A stretch of DNA of 46,320 bases, from NCBI GenBank assembly GCA_032718475.1, contig JAUCBJ010008315.1, positions 1 through 46,320 of the forward strand, given 5' to 3'. This document shows, piece by piece, positions 33,146 through 41,404 of this stretch (position 1 is its first letter; the number at the start of each line of letters is the position of its first letter). This DNA is from Nemertoderma westbladi. Lineage: Eukaryota; Xenacoelomorpha; Nemertodermatida; Nemertodermatidae. The position numbers were made by a program, and so were the translations under genes. A model generated the notes under the pieces. That model made no database searches and was not told where the DNA came from. It saw nothing but the letters and a program-made list of their open reading frames with translations.

Positions 33146-34864
33146 ATGGCTGCTACGATATCCCTAAAACCTGATGGCGATCTCCTAGATGGAAAGTTCG
33201 AAGGATATAAACTTTCATTGGACCAGCTGCCCAGTTACTCCCTCGATCTGCCCTCTTCGCCCGCCCAGGTTACTACTACCAACTCCCCACATCAGTACGC
33301 ACTGCACCACATTAAATGTTTCGGTTTGTTCGACCATCTCGCTGGCGACCCATGGCAACCAGACTGTTGCTACTACGTTGCTAGCGATCGCAACATTTAC
33401 CGGATTGCCGTTACACAAACTGGCGGTACCTTAGAACTCTCTGCAGTCTCTGTGTTCAAACTTCCGGTTCTCGATGACGCAACTTCCGGTCGTTATAATA
33501 TTAGCTTAGAGTTCGTATCGGACCGGGAAGTGGCTGTCTGCGACGGGGAATCCCGAGTGTATCTCCTAGCAACCGAGGACCGGAGTACCGCACGACCATG
33601 GACTGTCCTATCCATCTCGAGTTCAGCCCCTGGGGTCCTCCTTACATCCGGGTTCATCTCGGACCAGTTCCATCTGTTACTTTGGACCGCCGACCCGACC
33701 CCATGCATCCATTGGACCACGCTGACCCGGTCGGACCAATCCGATTGGACTACCCGACGAAGAGTTCTAGAATGCCATGGTTACCCTGACTACACTGCAG
33801 TGACGCCCTCTAACGGTCCGACTCTTCTGCATATCCAATCAGCGGGACAAGTGAAATTCATATCTGATTCCGATTTTCCCGATTTCCAAGAAATCAGCAC
33901 TAAAGGGGAAACAAACGGAGTTGATGTTGATGCTAGTGGTCTTTGTTATCATTGGTCGCAGACCAGTGATGACGTCACGGTTGTATTCCCAACCCCTATA
34001 GGGGAGGTCCGCACAAAAACGGATGTTCGTGTCTCTATAAAGGTGAAGGAGTTAGAAGTGGAGCTTGGGGAGGAGAAACTGGTAGGCGAGTTAGAGAGAG
34101 AGGTCGATGTGGAGGGGAGTGTTTGGGTTGTAGTGGACAACCGGGTGGAGGTGACCCTGAGTAAACGGGAGGGGGGGTGTAGCTGGGGTAGGGTGTTAGT
34201 GGGGGGTAGTGTGGAGGAGGTGGGGGGAGGAGAAGGGGTCGAGACACAGGGATTGGGGGATGTACAGGGGGTAGGGGGTATTGAGGATCCCACTGGACTA
34301 GACAAAGTCCCCTACAATAGTGAGTCTCTGGAAGCCTGCGACTCATTAACAGACGAATTATCGCGTTTAGTCACAGTGGACGGTGACAGTCACGCTGTCA
34401 CGGCGAGCGTGACACTCAGTCACACCGTGGTCTTCTCCGGACGACCCGACCACTCGCATCCTCCTGTAATATGTCTCAGACATGATGTAGACGCTATAGT
34501 CTGGCAGCCACGCGTCGACCCCGTTGCTTGGAGACACGCGGCGACATTCAACGCCTTCGGTTACGTCCAAGCGTCGAAGCAAGAGCGTAAGTTTACACGT
34601 TGCCCGGGTGACTACTCATACGTGGCCGTGGCTGACTCCAAGAGACACATTTATATCTACCGACAACCTCAGATGATACAATCCCAACTCCGCAATAGGA
34701 AGCAGGCCAGGGACGTGACTCATGTTGCCAGACAACATGTTGTTGCTATAGATACTAACGATACCATTTTAGGGATGTGGTGTAGTCACCGTTGTTTATT
34801 TGTATTAACTAATTGTAAAATATTTATTGTGCGAGTTAATAAAGACGACAACGAAGTATTTTAG
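33146..34864 (+). CDS. NUDCD1: NudC domain-containing protein 1, single exon
   Basis: The 572-residue protein aligns end to end with NUDCD1 (human 583 residues), a NudC-family co-chaperone also known as CML66. Near the start, FEGYKLSLDQLPSY (18-31) is a family hallmark. A beta-propeller-like N-terminal half follows (YYVASDRNIYRIAV at 76-89). The CS/p23-like domain spans about 266-352, beginning LCYHWSQTSDDVTVVF. The C-terminal half has the conserved LRHDVDAIVWQP (444-455), ATFNAFGYVQASK (466-478), YIYRQP (503-508) and DTNDTILG (536-543). The ATG at 33146 gives the human-like N-terminus; an upstream GTG at 33137 is in frame but not needed. A glycine/valine-rich stretch at about 343-385 looks like a lineage-specific low-complexity insertion. 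The human gene has several introns; this copy has none, yet the frame is intact. Confidence 0.95.
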   Translation: MAATISLKPDGDLLDGKFEGYKLSLDQLPSYSLDLPSSPAQVTTTNSPHQYALHHIKCFGLFDHLAGDPWQPDCCYYVASDRNIYRIAVTQTGGTLELSAVSVFKLPVLDDATSGRYNISLEFVSDREVAVCDGESRVYLLATEDRSTARPWTVLSISSSAPGVLLTSGFISDQFHLLLWTADPTPCIHWTTLTRSDQSDWTTRRRVLECHGYPDYTAVTPSNGPTLLHIQSAGQVKFISDSDFPDFQEISTKGETNGVDVDASGLCYHWSQTSDDVTVVFPTPIGEVRTKTDVRVSIKVKELEVELGEEKLVGELEREVDVEGSVWVVVDNRVEVTLSKREGGCSWGRVLVGGSVEEVGGGEGVETQGLGDVQGVGGIEDPTGLDKVPYNSESLEACDSLTDELSRLVTVDGDSHAVTASVTLSHTVVFSGRPDHSHPPVICLRHDVDAIVWQPRVDPVAWRHAATFNAFGYVQASKQERKFTRCPGDYSYVAVADSKRHIYIYRQPQMIQSQLRNRKQARDVTHVARQHVVAIDTNDTILGMWCSHRCLFVLTNCKIFIVRVNKDDNEVF

Positions 34865-36095
34865 GCGGTTGTCAGTGTCACTTATAAATGTTAACTTTAC
34901 AATATAATAGTAAAGACTAATGCAATATTAATAATATAAGGTGTGGGGTGGTAAGTTAGCAAAAGCAAAAACTTTCATTTTCAATGATTCCCACTATCAA
35001 TTTGGACTGAAGGGCCAATTTTGAAAGGTACATTAATTACAGGTATCTGGAAATACATTTTGACCCGCTGCGTTAATATACAGATACTAAGGATTGTGGC
35101 TGCGCCGACCAAATTCAAATCCTTTATTATCCCCCACAAGGCATGAGGAATCGATGTAGTGTATCGCCGGAATGCTCTTCATGGATTACTGACTGTAGGA
35201 ACATATCACCTACAATCTTCTTCACTGTAAACCTATATCAGTGGAAGCATATTCTGAATGTATTGACTGCATCCTTAGAGTGTCGCGTCGCAGTCCCCAA
35301 ACACCATCCTACAAACCATTTTACGAATTTCTCTTCAACAGAACCCACATCACGACAGATATCTTACATACAATTACAGCAAACAAAACCTTTTAGGACT
35401 CATGCAACCAGGACCGCTCCCCTCTGGGGAGCTTGTCAAGTGTTCATTCGTATCGAACTGTTTCAATCTTCACTGTTCATTCAAGGTATCTCACGGTATT
35501 TCAATGTCCCCTATTTATTTAATGGGGATGGGGGTTAATCATACACTAAGAGTCCATTAGGATTTAGATTGTGTTGTTTTTTTGTTTTTTAAGATATGAT
35601 TATTCCGAATGGATTGGTAGTAGAATTGAAACCTACTGGATCGCACATTGTCGTTTAATTCATTAGGATTTGAGGGTATTATTTCTATTTTTCGAAACTT
35701 TTAAACAAAAGTATGTAATTTGGATCGTTCAATGTCCAGGATTGACTATTTTACAAGCAATATAAAAATCTATGTCAGACCATTTTACTCGACAATGTTT
35801 CGACAACGCCTTTGATACTAACGACGGACCCACAACACGAGCTGAACTGCCTGCCGAGGTGAATCTGAATGCCAACGTTGCTGGTTACTAAGTATGATCG
35901 CTTTAAAGGGTAACATCCCTTAAGTTTTATAACGATTTATTTACCGTACGAACCGATTTGTTTCTTTTTTTAAATATCCGACGGAATTTATAATTATTAA
36001 TTTTTACAAAAACATTATTTTCATATTAAAAATATTTAAAATCTAAAATAATATAAATGATCGTATTGCACTTAACTGGTTATTTACGAAGTCAG
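34865..36095. other. Intergenic region between convergent NUDCD1 and ACTR6
   Basis: The two genes end toward each other across this 1.2-kb stretch. A 131-codon frame at 35143-35538 on the plus strand shows no domain, signal or repeat and I do not accept it as a gene. The only recognisable piece is an MFSD8-like fragment near 35806-35866 on the minus strand. No canonical AATAAA for NUDCD1 stands out close to the stop; AT-rich variants occur around 34900. Confidence 0.5.
35806..35866 (-). pseudogene. Short fragment of an MFSD8-like gene
   Basis: On the minus strand the frame reads FTSAGSSARVVGPSLVS, which matches residues 485-501 of the intact MFSD8 in this window (FTSAGSLARVVGPVLVS). At the DNA level about 38 of the first 43 bases agree, and some differences are silent (TCG for TCA, GGC for GGT). 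Similarity stops abruptly on both sides. It may be a pseudogene crumb, captured coding DNA, or one exon of a second, spliced MFSD8 paralogue; nothing else of such a gene was found here. Confidence 0.7.
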
Positions 36096-36101
36096 TTTAT
36101 T
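36096..36101 (-). promoter_or_regulatory. AATAAA poly(A) signal just after the ACTR6 stop
   Basis: Read on the minus strand, AATAAA begins two bases after the TAA stop codon at 36104-36106. If used, the 3' untranslated region would be only about 20-30 bases. That spacing is unusual but possible in a compact gene. Confidence 0.5.
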
Positions 36102-36103
36102 GT

Positions 36104-36523
36104 TTACACAAGGAAACGTTTCCGACATACAGACTGACCGTATTCGCTGTACTCACTCCGCGAGACAGCCATGGAGGCGAACACTTCCGGCTGGTTGGCG
36201 ACCAGCTGTCCGCCGCTCCAGGCGTAGGTGATGGGGTCGGACGGGCAGTGGACGGCGACCCGATAGTCGTTGGGGGCGACGGATCGCACGCCGTGCAGGA
36301 CGCGTCGAACGAACCCGGGGTATCGGGAGCTACCCCCCGTTGCAACCATGTTGCTCAACAGGGAATCCTGGAGCTCCTCGTCCAGGGATGAAACCGATTC
36401 CCGGATCGTCTCGGTGATTCCCATCTGGTTGATTCCGATGTCGGACGGATGGAATAGGAGTTCCGGGACGGAAAATCTCTCGTTATTTAGTCGGAGGAGT
36501 TGCTCTTCTTTCTCCAAAGAAAC
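36104..36523 (-). CDS. ACTR6: ACTR6, exon 2 (C-terminal 139 residues)
   Basis: This is the second coding exon of actin-related protein 6. It starts directly after a TTTATAG acceptor at 36524-36526 in phase 0 and encodes VSLEKEEQLLRLNNERFSVP, then PSDIGINQMGI, the second nucleotide-phosphate motif VATGGSSRYPGF, DPITYAW, and a C-terminus ending CRKRFLV. Each aligns with human ARP6 (EQILRLANERFAVPE, NPSDIGIQEMGI, TGGNSLFPGF, NPITYAW, SVCEEKF). Joined to 39367-40146 it gives 399 residues; human ACTR6 has 396. ARP6 is a subunit of SRCAP/SWR1-type remodellers that load histone H2A.Z, in the nucleus. The frame is intact to a TAA stop. Confidence 0.95.
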   Translation of the reverse strand, partial: VSLEKEEQLLRLNNERFSVPELLFHPSDIGINQMGITETIRESVSSLDEELQDSLLSNMVATGGSSRYPGFVRRVLHGVRSVAPNDYRVAVHCPSDPITYAWSGGQLVANQPEVFASMAVSRSEYSEYGQSVCRKRFLV

Positions 36524-36774
36524 CTATAAATATTATTATGTAACAAATTTGTATTATCTAAAAAGTTAAACCGGTTTAAAGGATAAATAAAGTGCAAAAA
36601 AATACGGTCGATCACAAAAAATTGCTTTGAGAAAATTAGTATACCAATTTAAAAACCTCATGTGTTGTTTATTGATGCAAAATTGCCAAATTATTTTGTT
36701 GATAAAGTTATTTTTGCGGACTTTTTAATATTGTATAATAGTATTTGATGGAGCACTACAGGAGGGTGCACAAA

Positions 36775-36975
36775 ACTTGCAGATAGGGGGAGAGGGAACT
36801 TTCGACGCATTCAAAATTAATCCCTCTTCAGTGGAAAATCGACGCAAATAACAGCTGATTGCTCTCAAAAATAAAATTGTACCCTGTTTTATTGAAAGTC
36901 GTTTATTGTTTTGGTTATAATAACGTGACACCGTTTACTGTAACCTGTTCCTTTTCCTAGAGATGGGATGTGTGA
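36775..36975 (+). repeat. Dispersed repeat, longest copy in the window
   Basis: It contains AATCGACGCAAATAACAGCT, AATAAAATTGTACCCTGTT, TCGTTTATTGTTTTGGTT (36899-36916) and TACTGTAACCTGTTCC. The first part also matches about 41740-41800 (AATATCGACGAAAATAACAG, AAACTGTAACCTGTTC) and the second part matches 29579 and 30763. This suggests one interspersed family of unknown type, represented by partial copies. Confidence 0.65.
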
Positions 36976-36979
36976 ATAC

Positions 36980-36996
36980 CCCCCCCCCCCCCCCCT
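36980..36996 (+). repeat. C homopolymer
   Basis: About 17 C in a row, immediately after GTGTGAATA. Other C tracts in this intron lie around 37959-37982, 38397-38455 and 38965-39020. Confidence 0.85.
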
Positions 36997-37796
36997 GTCT
37001 CAAAAGTTTACGCTGTATTTGGCAGTCTTATCCACTCAGCTACAGTAAAAGGTAGTAAGTAGTTGGTAGTATATGTCAACCATCAACCAACTCAGAGCTG
37101 ACTCAATAATTAATAACACATTTCTATCTACAAATTGTTGACAATAGATATATCAAGTAAAGGACAGATTTGAGATTTATTAAACCAAAGCAATACGATT
37201 ATTAAAATCCCGAACTAGAATTAATTAGTAGAAGGTATACTAATTAAGATGACTTTTCGATTAGCAATCTTTCTGTCTTAAATTTGAGAACAGCTACATA
37301 AATAATTTATAAACAATTTTTATTCGAACTAAAGAAACTAATAATTGTCATTCACACCGGGAAAATGTTTATTTATGCCAAAATAATTACCATTTACATC
37401 AGATAACAAATACAAGTGCCCTAAACACTGAATAGAGCCCTTTTTACACGATGGTGTACCTGTACGTAATTTAGTGGGGCGAGCCACGAAATTGGCGGAG
37501 CCTTAGCGAACTGACATTGTTAGGGGTGGGCCAATTTTGGCATATAGTTGTTATCGTTGTCGTCTGCGTTACCATTTTGACATGCTAATAACTTTGTCAG
37601 ACTGTCGAATTGAAAAGTAAAAACATTAAATATCCTCTCATTTCTTTACTTTTAATTTGTTCAAGCGATACTTGGTTAAGTTAAATCCTTGACCCATTCT
37701 GTTATTTATAATCAGTTCAGGTTGAAACTTGTCAGACATGTGCTAGAACACATCTTGTGTCTTTGTGGGGTCGTTCGGTAATCGGTCTGCAGTTCT

Positions 37797-38152
37797 TCAG
37801 TCTGCCTCTAGAGGGCGAAATGTCTCGAAGTAAAAAACCTTCTCTCATTTCGTTATTTGTCATCTGTTCAACTTCAAGCTGAAACTTGGCCACAAAGTTT
37901 CTGCTAGACCCTAGGCCTAGACCATCCAAATACTGCGCGTCTTGGTTGGGACGGTAATCCCCCCCCCCCCCACCCCCCCCCCTTCGGCAGTTTTCCAGTC
38001 TACCGCTAGTGGGCTAAAATGAAAACATTCAGCAATCCTTTGTTCCTGATTGATTGATATCTGGCATATATAGTCTAGACCTCTTTTTGTGAGGTCTGTA
38101 ATCGACTACAGTTACCCAGCAGTCTGCCTCTAGGTGGCAAAGTGATTAGGTG
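37797..38152 (+). repeat. Diverged repeats with CAGTCTGCCTCTAGAGGGC motif
   Basis: The motif appears three times in the ACTR6 intron: about 37798 (CAGTCTGCCTCTAGAGGGCG), 37997 (CAGTCTACCGCTAGTGGGCT) and 38130 (CAGTCTGCCTCTAGGTGGCA). It is followed each time by an A/G/T-rich stretch, and by loosely similar sequence such as TTCAGGTTGAAACTTG and TTCAAGCTGAAACTTG upstream. Spacing is 199 and 133 bp. Probably an old, decayed tandem or dispersed repeat. Confidence 0.5.
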
Positions 38153-38351
38153 AGATCTGCTTAGATTTTGCCTATAAATTATAAGCAAAATCTAAGCAAA
38201 TGTCACCGAATCACCGGAATCCAGATCGAAAGATAATTATTTCGAGTTGACACTGAAGTTAATTACAATATATAAGTTTATGTCACGTGCTGCGCGAAGG
38301 CCCCCCACTCGTATTACATTATGTCGAATTATTGGAGTTCTGATTGGTTAA

Positions 38352-39052
38352 GGGGTCATCCATAAAAGACGTCCGAGAAAATCCCGAATTTTTGGACCCC
38401 CCCCTCCCCCCTGTCCGCGAATGTCCGGTTTTTGACCCCCCCCCCCCCCTCCCCCCTATTCGGACGTCCGAATTTTAGAAAATAAAACAGAAAACAAATA
38501 CACGAATTATTGCTGTACATTGTACAAATAGGGGGGCGACTACTAATATTAACAGTACTAATATATATAGAAAACTATATAAAATACTGTAGTTTACGAG
38601 TCAGCTAGGAATGATTCTTCCCAAATTGGTGATGAGAACGTAGTGAAAACTGGCATCACATCCTCCCCATAATCCGCAACCTTCGCTTCATCATCACCTA
38701 CTTTGTCCCGGCCACACTCTGTCTCAACGATGACATGGCGACACGCTGCCTCAACGATGACCTGGCCACACTCTGCCTCAAATATGTCGGTCCCGATCAC
38801 ATCTTTGTCCTCAAATCCTAGAAAAGGACCCACAGTCTTCTTTTCCTGAGGATGTACCGCCATGTGTCGTCCAACAGCAGCCTTATTCGGCCAGGATTTA
38901 CCACATATGGGGCATTGGCAGGTGCCCCAAAAAATTTAAAAACAGACGTCCTAATTTTGCTACACCCCCCCCCCCCCCCTGTCCGTAAATGTCCGGATTT
39001 GGCCGACCCCCCTCCCCCCCCTCTAGCTCGGACGTCTTTTATGGATGACCCC
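38352..39052. mobile_element. 701-bp DNA transposon with perfect 26-bp TIRs and TAA duplication (Harbinger-like)
   Basis: The left end begins GGGGTCATCCATAAAAGA and is 26 bp long (38352-38377). The right end at 39027-39052 is its perfect reverse complement. TAA flanks both ends (38349-38351 and 39053-39055). A 3-bp TWA duplication and GGG-starting ends are typical of PIF/Harbinger elements, so that is the likely superfamily, not proven. Subterminal regions are C-rich on the plus strand (38397-38455, 38965-39020) and contain more TGTCCG and GGACGTC words. A zinc-finger reading frame lies inside on the minus strand. There is no DDE transposase, so the element is non-autonomous. It sits in the ACTR6 intron. 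Confidence 0.88.
38594..38935 (-). pseudogene. C2H2 zinc-finger reading frame carried by the Harbinger-like element
   Basis: On the minus strand an open frame of 113 residues before the stop begins after a TAA and reads GTCQCPICGKSWPNKAAV then GRHMAVH, a complete C2H2 finger (Cys-x2-Cys-x12-His-x3-His). The remainder is acidic and includes a short imperfect repeat (ECGQVIVEAACRHVIVETEC) and ends FLADS. There is no ATG upstream of the finger and no clear splice acceptor, so it is probably a truncated gene piece rather than a working gene. It may be a remnant of an element-encoded DNA-binding protein or captured host sequence. Confidence 0.6.
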
Positions 39053-39366
39053 TAATTAGTATCTATAATATTGATGAAATTCATATCCATTTATGGAATT
39101 AATTGCAGTTACTTAAACAACTCAACGGTAAAATCTTACACTTACAGTAGCAGCATACATTGGCTATCAGCAATGGAAAATACTCAAGAGGCGTTCTAGA
39201 AGTTTATTGTTACTAAAAGTTAGTGATTAATTTGCAGCATTCCGTCAAAAAGGCCGCAACGTTGCAAAGAACTACTTCGCTGCGTAACAAGGATATCACA
39301 TGAACGCTTGACATAATGTAACAAAACTAATTAATTGCTTTACCAGGCAGAACGTTTTATACGAAC

Positions 39367-40146
39367 CTCGCCAGGCTTCCGCTCCCTACCACGGGTTGAA
39401 GTCGCAAAGTCCGGGAGTACATACTCCCGTAACAACGGGCTCTCAGGAAGTCGCGCGGACGCCATATCGCGAAGAAAGTTCCCGGAAACGAAACAAACAT
39501 CCTCTTTGCACTGGTTGATAACCAAGGTTTCGTCGAGCACATGAAGCTGTCTGTAAGAGAGAATCTCTTTCAAGTGATTGGTTAAGAGTTTACCACCTAC
39601 GTCGATACGGCGAATGCATTGCGAAAGTTTGCGGTTGGGTGCGATGTAGGGGACAGTATGGGTGAAAGAAAACCCAGAATCAATAACCAGACAGGGGGTG
39701 TCTGCACCACGCTCCTGACTATACTTGAAACCGCTCAAAGTAGAGGAATTAGTCCGTAATAGCGAGTTAAACTGGTATTCCTCGAACATAATTTCGTTAA
39801 TTTGTTCCTGAATAGACGATAAATTAAAGTGTGGTTCGGTGACTATCAAATTGAGTTCGTTACATGTAGCATTTAGGACTTGCCCACCAAACAGATGGTC
39901 CCACACCTGTCGTTGGATGTCCCAGTTTACCATCAATCCCTTTTGGAACGGTAACACGTAGTATAACCCTGAGAGATCTTTACATTTCTCGTATTGGTTG
40001 CCCACAAATTGTTTCCCGCGTTCCGCTTTCATTTTGGTTATGGAGTTGGATACGATAGAGGGATTTTCGTCCGTGGCGTAACCTACTTTTATCGTGTGGG
40101 CTCCGTTGTCCATTATTAGTACGCTGCCCGCGTCAACGCTATCCAT
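39367..40146 (-). CDS. ACTR6: ACTR6, exon 1 (N-terminal 260 residues)
   Basis: First coding exon of actin-related protein 6. Motifs match human ARP6 in order: phosphate-binding VLIMDNGAHTIKVGYA (9-24), LSGLYYVLPFQKGLMVNWD (58-76), TEPHFNLSSIQEQINEIMFE (103-122), VIDSGFSFTHTVPY (154-167), IDVGGKLLTNHLKEILSYRQ (181-200), HVLDETLVINQCKEDVCFVS (202-221) and EYVLPDFATS (241-250). The exon ends with a GAG codon at 39367-39369; the open frame runs a few codons further into the intron before a stop, which is not coding. The ATG at 40146 is the first Met before the DNGA motif; it adds about eight residues relative to human. The insert GRERKPGE before the junction corresponds to the ARP6-specific loop. 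Confidence 0.95.
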
Positions 40147-40581
40147 GTTAGCTCTATGCCCTGCTATGCGGTTACTGTTTCGGTGTTTTCTAATCTGCCT
40201 TACTTCACCTTAAAGAGTTTAGTGTGTAGTCAGTATGTGGACGTGTACAATGTACCGGTACGTAGGCCTATACCGGTACTACACAGTAGTACTGCAGTGA
40301 AGTACTGCAGTACGCTCTGACGCTGTAGTGCACTGTACACTGTGGCAGTGCGAGTGTGTTTCTGGCTTTGACTTTCCCGCGTAGGTGTACAGTACATTAG
40401 GGGGTACAGGGGTACAGGGGTACCGGTATAACTTTTCGCCGTATCCGTATGCATTTGCCGTATCCGTATGCTGGTATGCACATACGCGTATGGCGTATGT
40501 AATGGATTCCTATGGCTGTTGAGGCTGTATGGAGAATAATCCGTACACTGCCGTATGTGATTTTAAAGATTAGGCATTGCG
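40147..40581. other. Upstream region of ACTR6 rich in short palindromes
   Basis: No supported gene. It contains TACCGGTA at 40253, 40271 and 40421, TAGGCCTA at 40263, direct repeats of GCCGTATCCGTATGC near 40438 and 40456, and GTACTGCAGTAC-like words near 40303. The ACTR6 promoter should lie within the first few hundred bases upstream of 40146, but no core element is clear. Confidence 0.45.
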
Positions 40582-41404
40582 GACCAGTAAGACAGTAAGA
40601 AGTGCACAGCACACATGCAGATTGAAGACAGGTAGGCGTAGGCCTACTTCTGTACTTAAAAGCGATATGATTTAAAGAGTGGGAGTGCGGCTGCCGCTAC
40701 CTAATCCTAATGGCAAATAAACAGTGTGAGTGTAGGTCCAGGATGAGTGACAGATGATGTCCTTCAGCCCCGGGATGCGCCACAGCGCTTGTTTTATTGT
40801 ACTAACTGACACCTGGCCGCCCAGTTGCCAGTTGGACTTAGATTAATTACTGGCACCCGGTTGCACTCGCTGACACGTGGTTTGACTAACTGGCACTAGC
40901 AGATTAGGTTGGACTTGTTGGCACTTGGTTGCATATGGTTAACTAAATACTGGCTCCGAAACAGCGACAGTAAAGCAGGTACATATGTTAATAAATTCAC
41001 AAAGTTGTGAATGAAGACAGACTGACACGACGGTTTTCAATATCTGTGCGAATGTTTATCCCCTTAGCATTCTCATTGCTGCTTCTATCAGTCTTATGTT
41101 AGTGCCATATACTGTAGCCAACCAACAACATTCTATAGCCAGGTCAGCAGGTTGGTGGAAAACAGTTAAAAAATAAATCACGGTTGTTAGATTTCCAAGC
41201 GGCGTCAAGAAGAGTTATCGTTAATAGGTACTGCATAGCTGGCGCATCCCAGGGCTGGCGGACACCGGCTGTCACTCATCCTGGACCTGTCCTGCATTAT
41301 TTATTTGACAAAAGGTAGCGGCAGCCACACTCTTTAAATCACTTAGCTTTAAGTAGGCCTACCTGTCTTCAGTCTGCATGTGTGATGTGCAGTTCTTACT
41401 GGTC
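40582..41404. mobile_element. 823-bp fold-back element with long inverted arms
   Basis: The left end GACCAGTAAG is matched inverted at 41395-41404. The arms share ACACATGCAGA, TGAAGACAGGTA, TAGGCCTACTT, TGATTTAAAGAGTG, GGCTGCCGCTACCT, GGTCCAGGATGAGTGACAG and GGGATGCGCCA, in mirrored order, over about 200 bp on the left and 185 bp on the right with indels. The middle (about 40800-41220) has loosely repeated CTGGCAC/GGTTGCA phrases. No open frame and no clear target duplication. Confidence 0.78.

Larger units (their letters stand above)
36524..39366 (-). other. ACTR6 intron, 2843 bp
   Basis: The donor is GAG|GTTCGT on the minus strand at 39366 and the acceptor TTTATAG| ends at 36524. Both junctions are in phase 0 and restore the ARP6 alignment without gap. 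The donor lacks the usual A at +3 but keeps G at +5. A neighbouring better-looking donor, CTG|GTAAAG, 25 bases further on, would break the frame with this acceptor. The intron holds a dispersed repeat (36775-36975), C homopolymers, diverged TCTGCCTCTAG-type repeats and a 701-bp DNA transposon. Confidence 0.85.

Noticed and set aside
33949-34346. Proline/serine-rich minus-strand frames of 118 and 103 codons
   Set aside because: They are antisense shadows of the glycine/valine-rich part of NUDCD1.
35143-35538. 131-codon plus-strand frame downstream of NUDCD1
   Set aside because: No domain, no signal peptide, no membrane segment, and no neighbour context supporting a gene.
39340-39366. Coding extension of ACTR6 exon 1 to the TAA at 39340
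   Set aside because: The last residues (VRIKRSAW) do not match ARP6, and the exon 2 junction restores the alignment and total length, so this part is intron.
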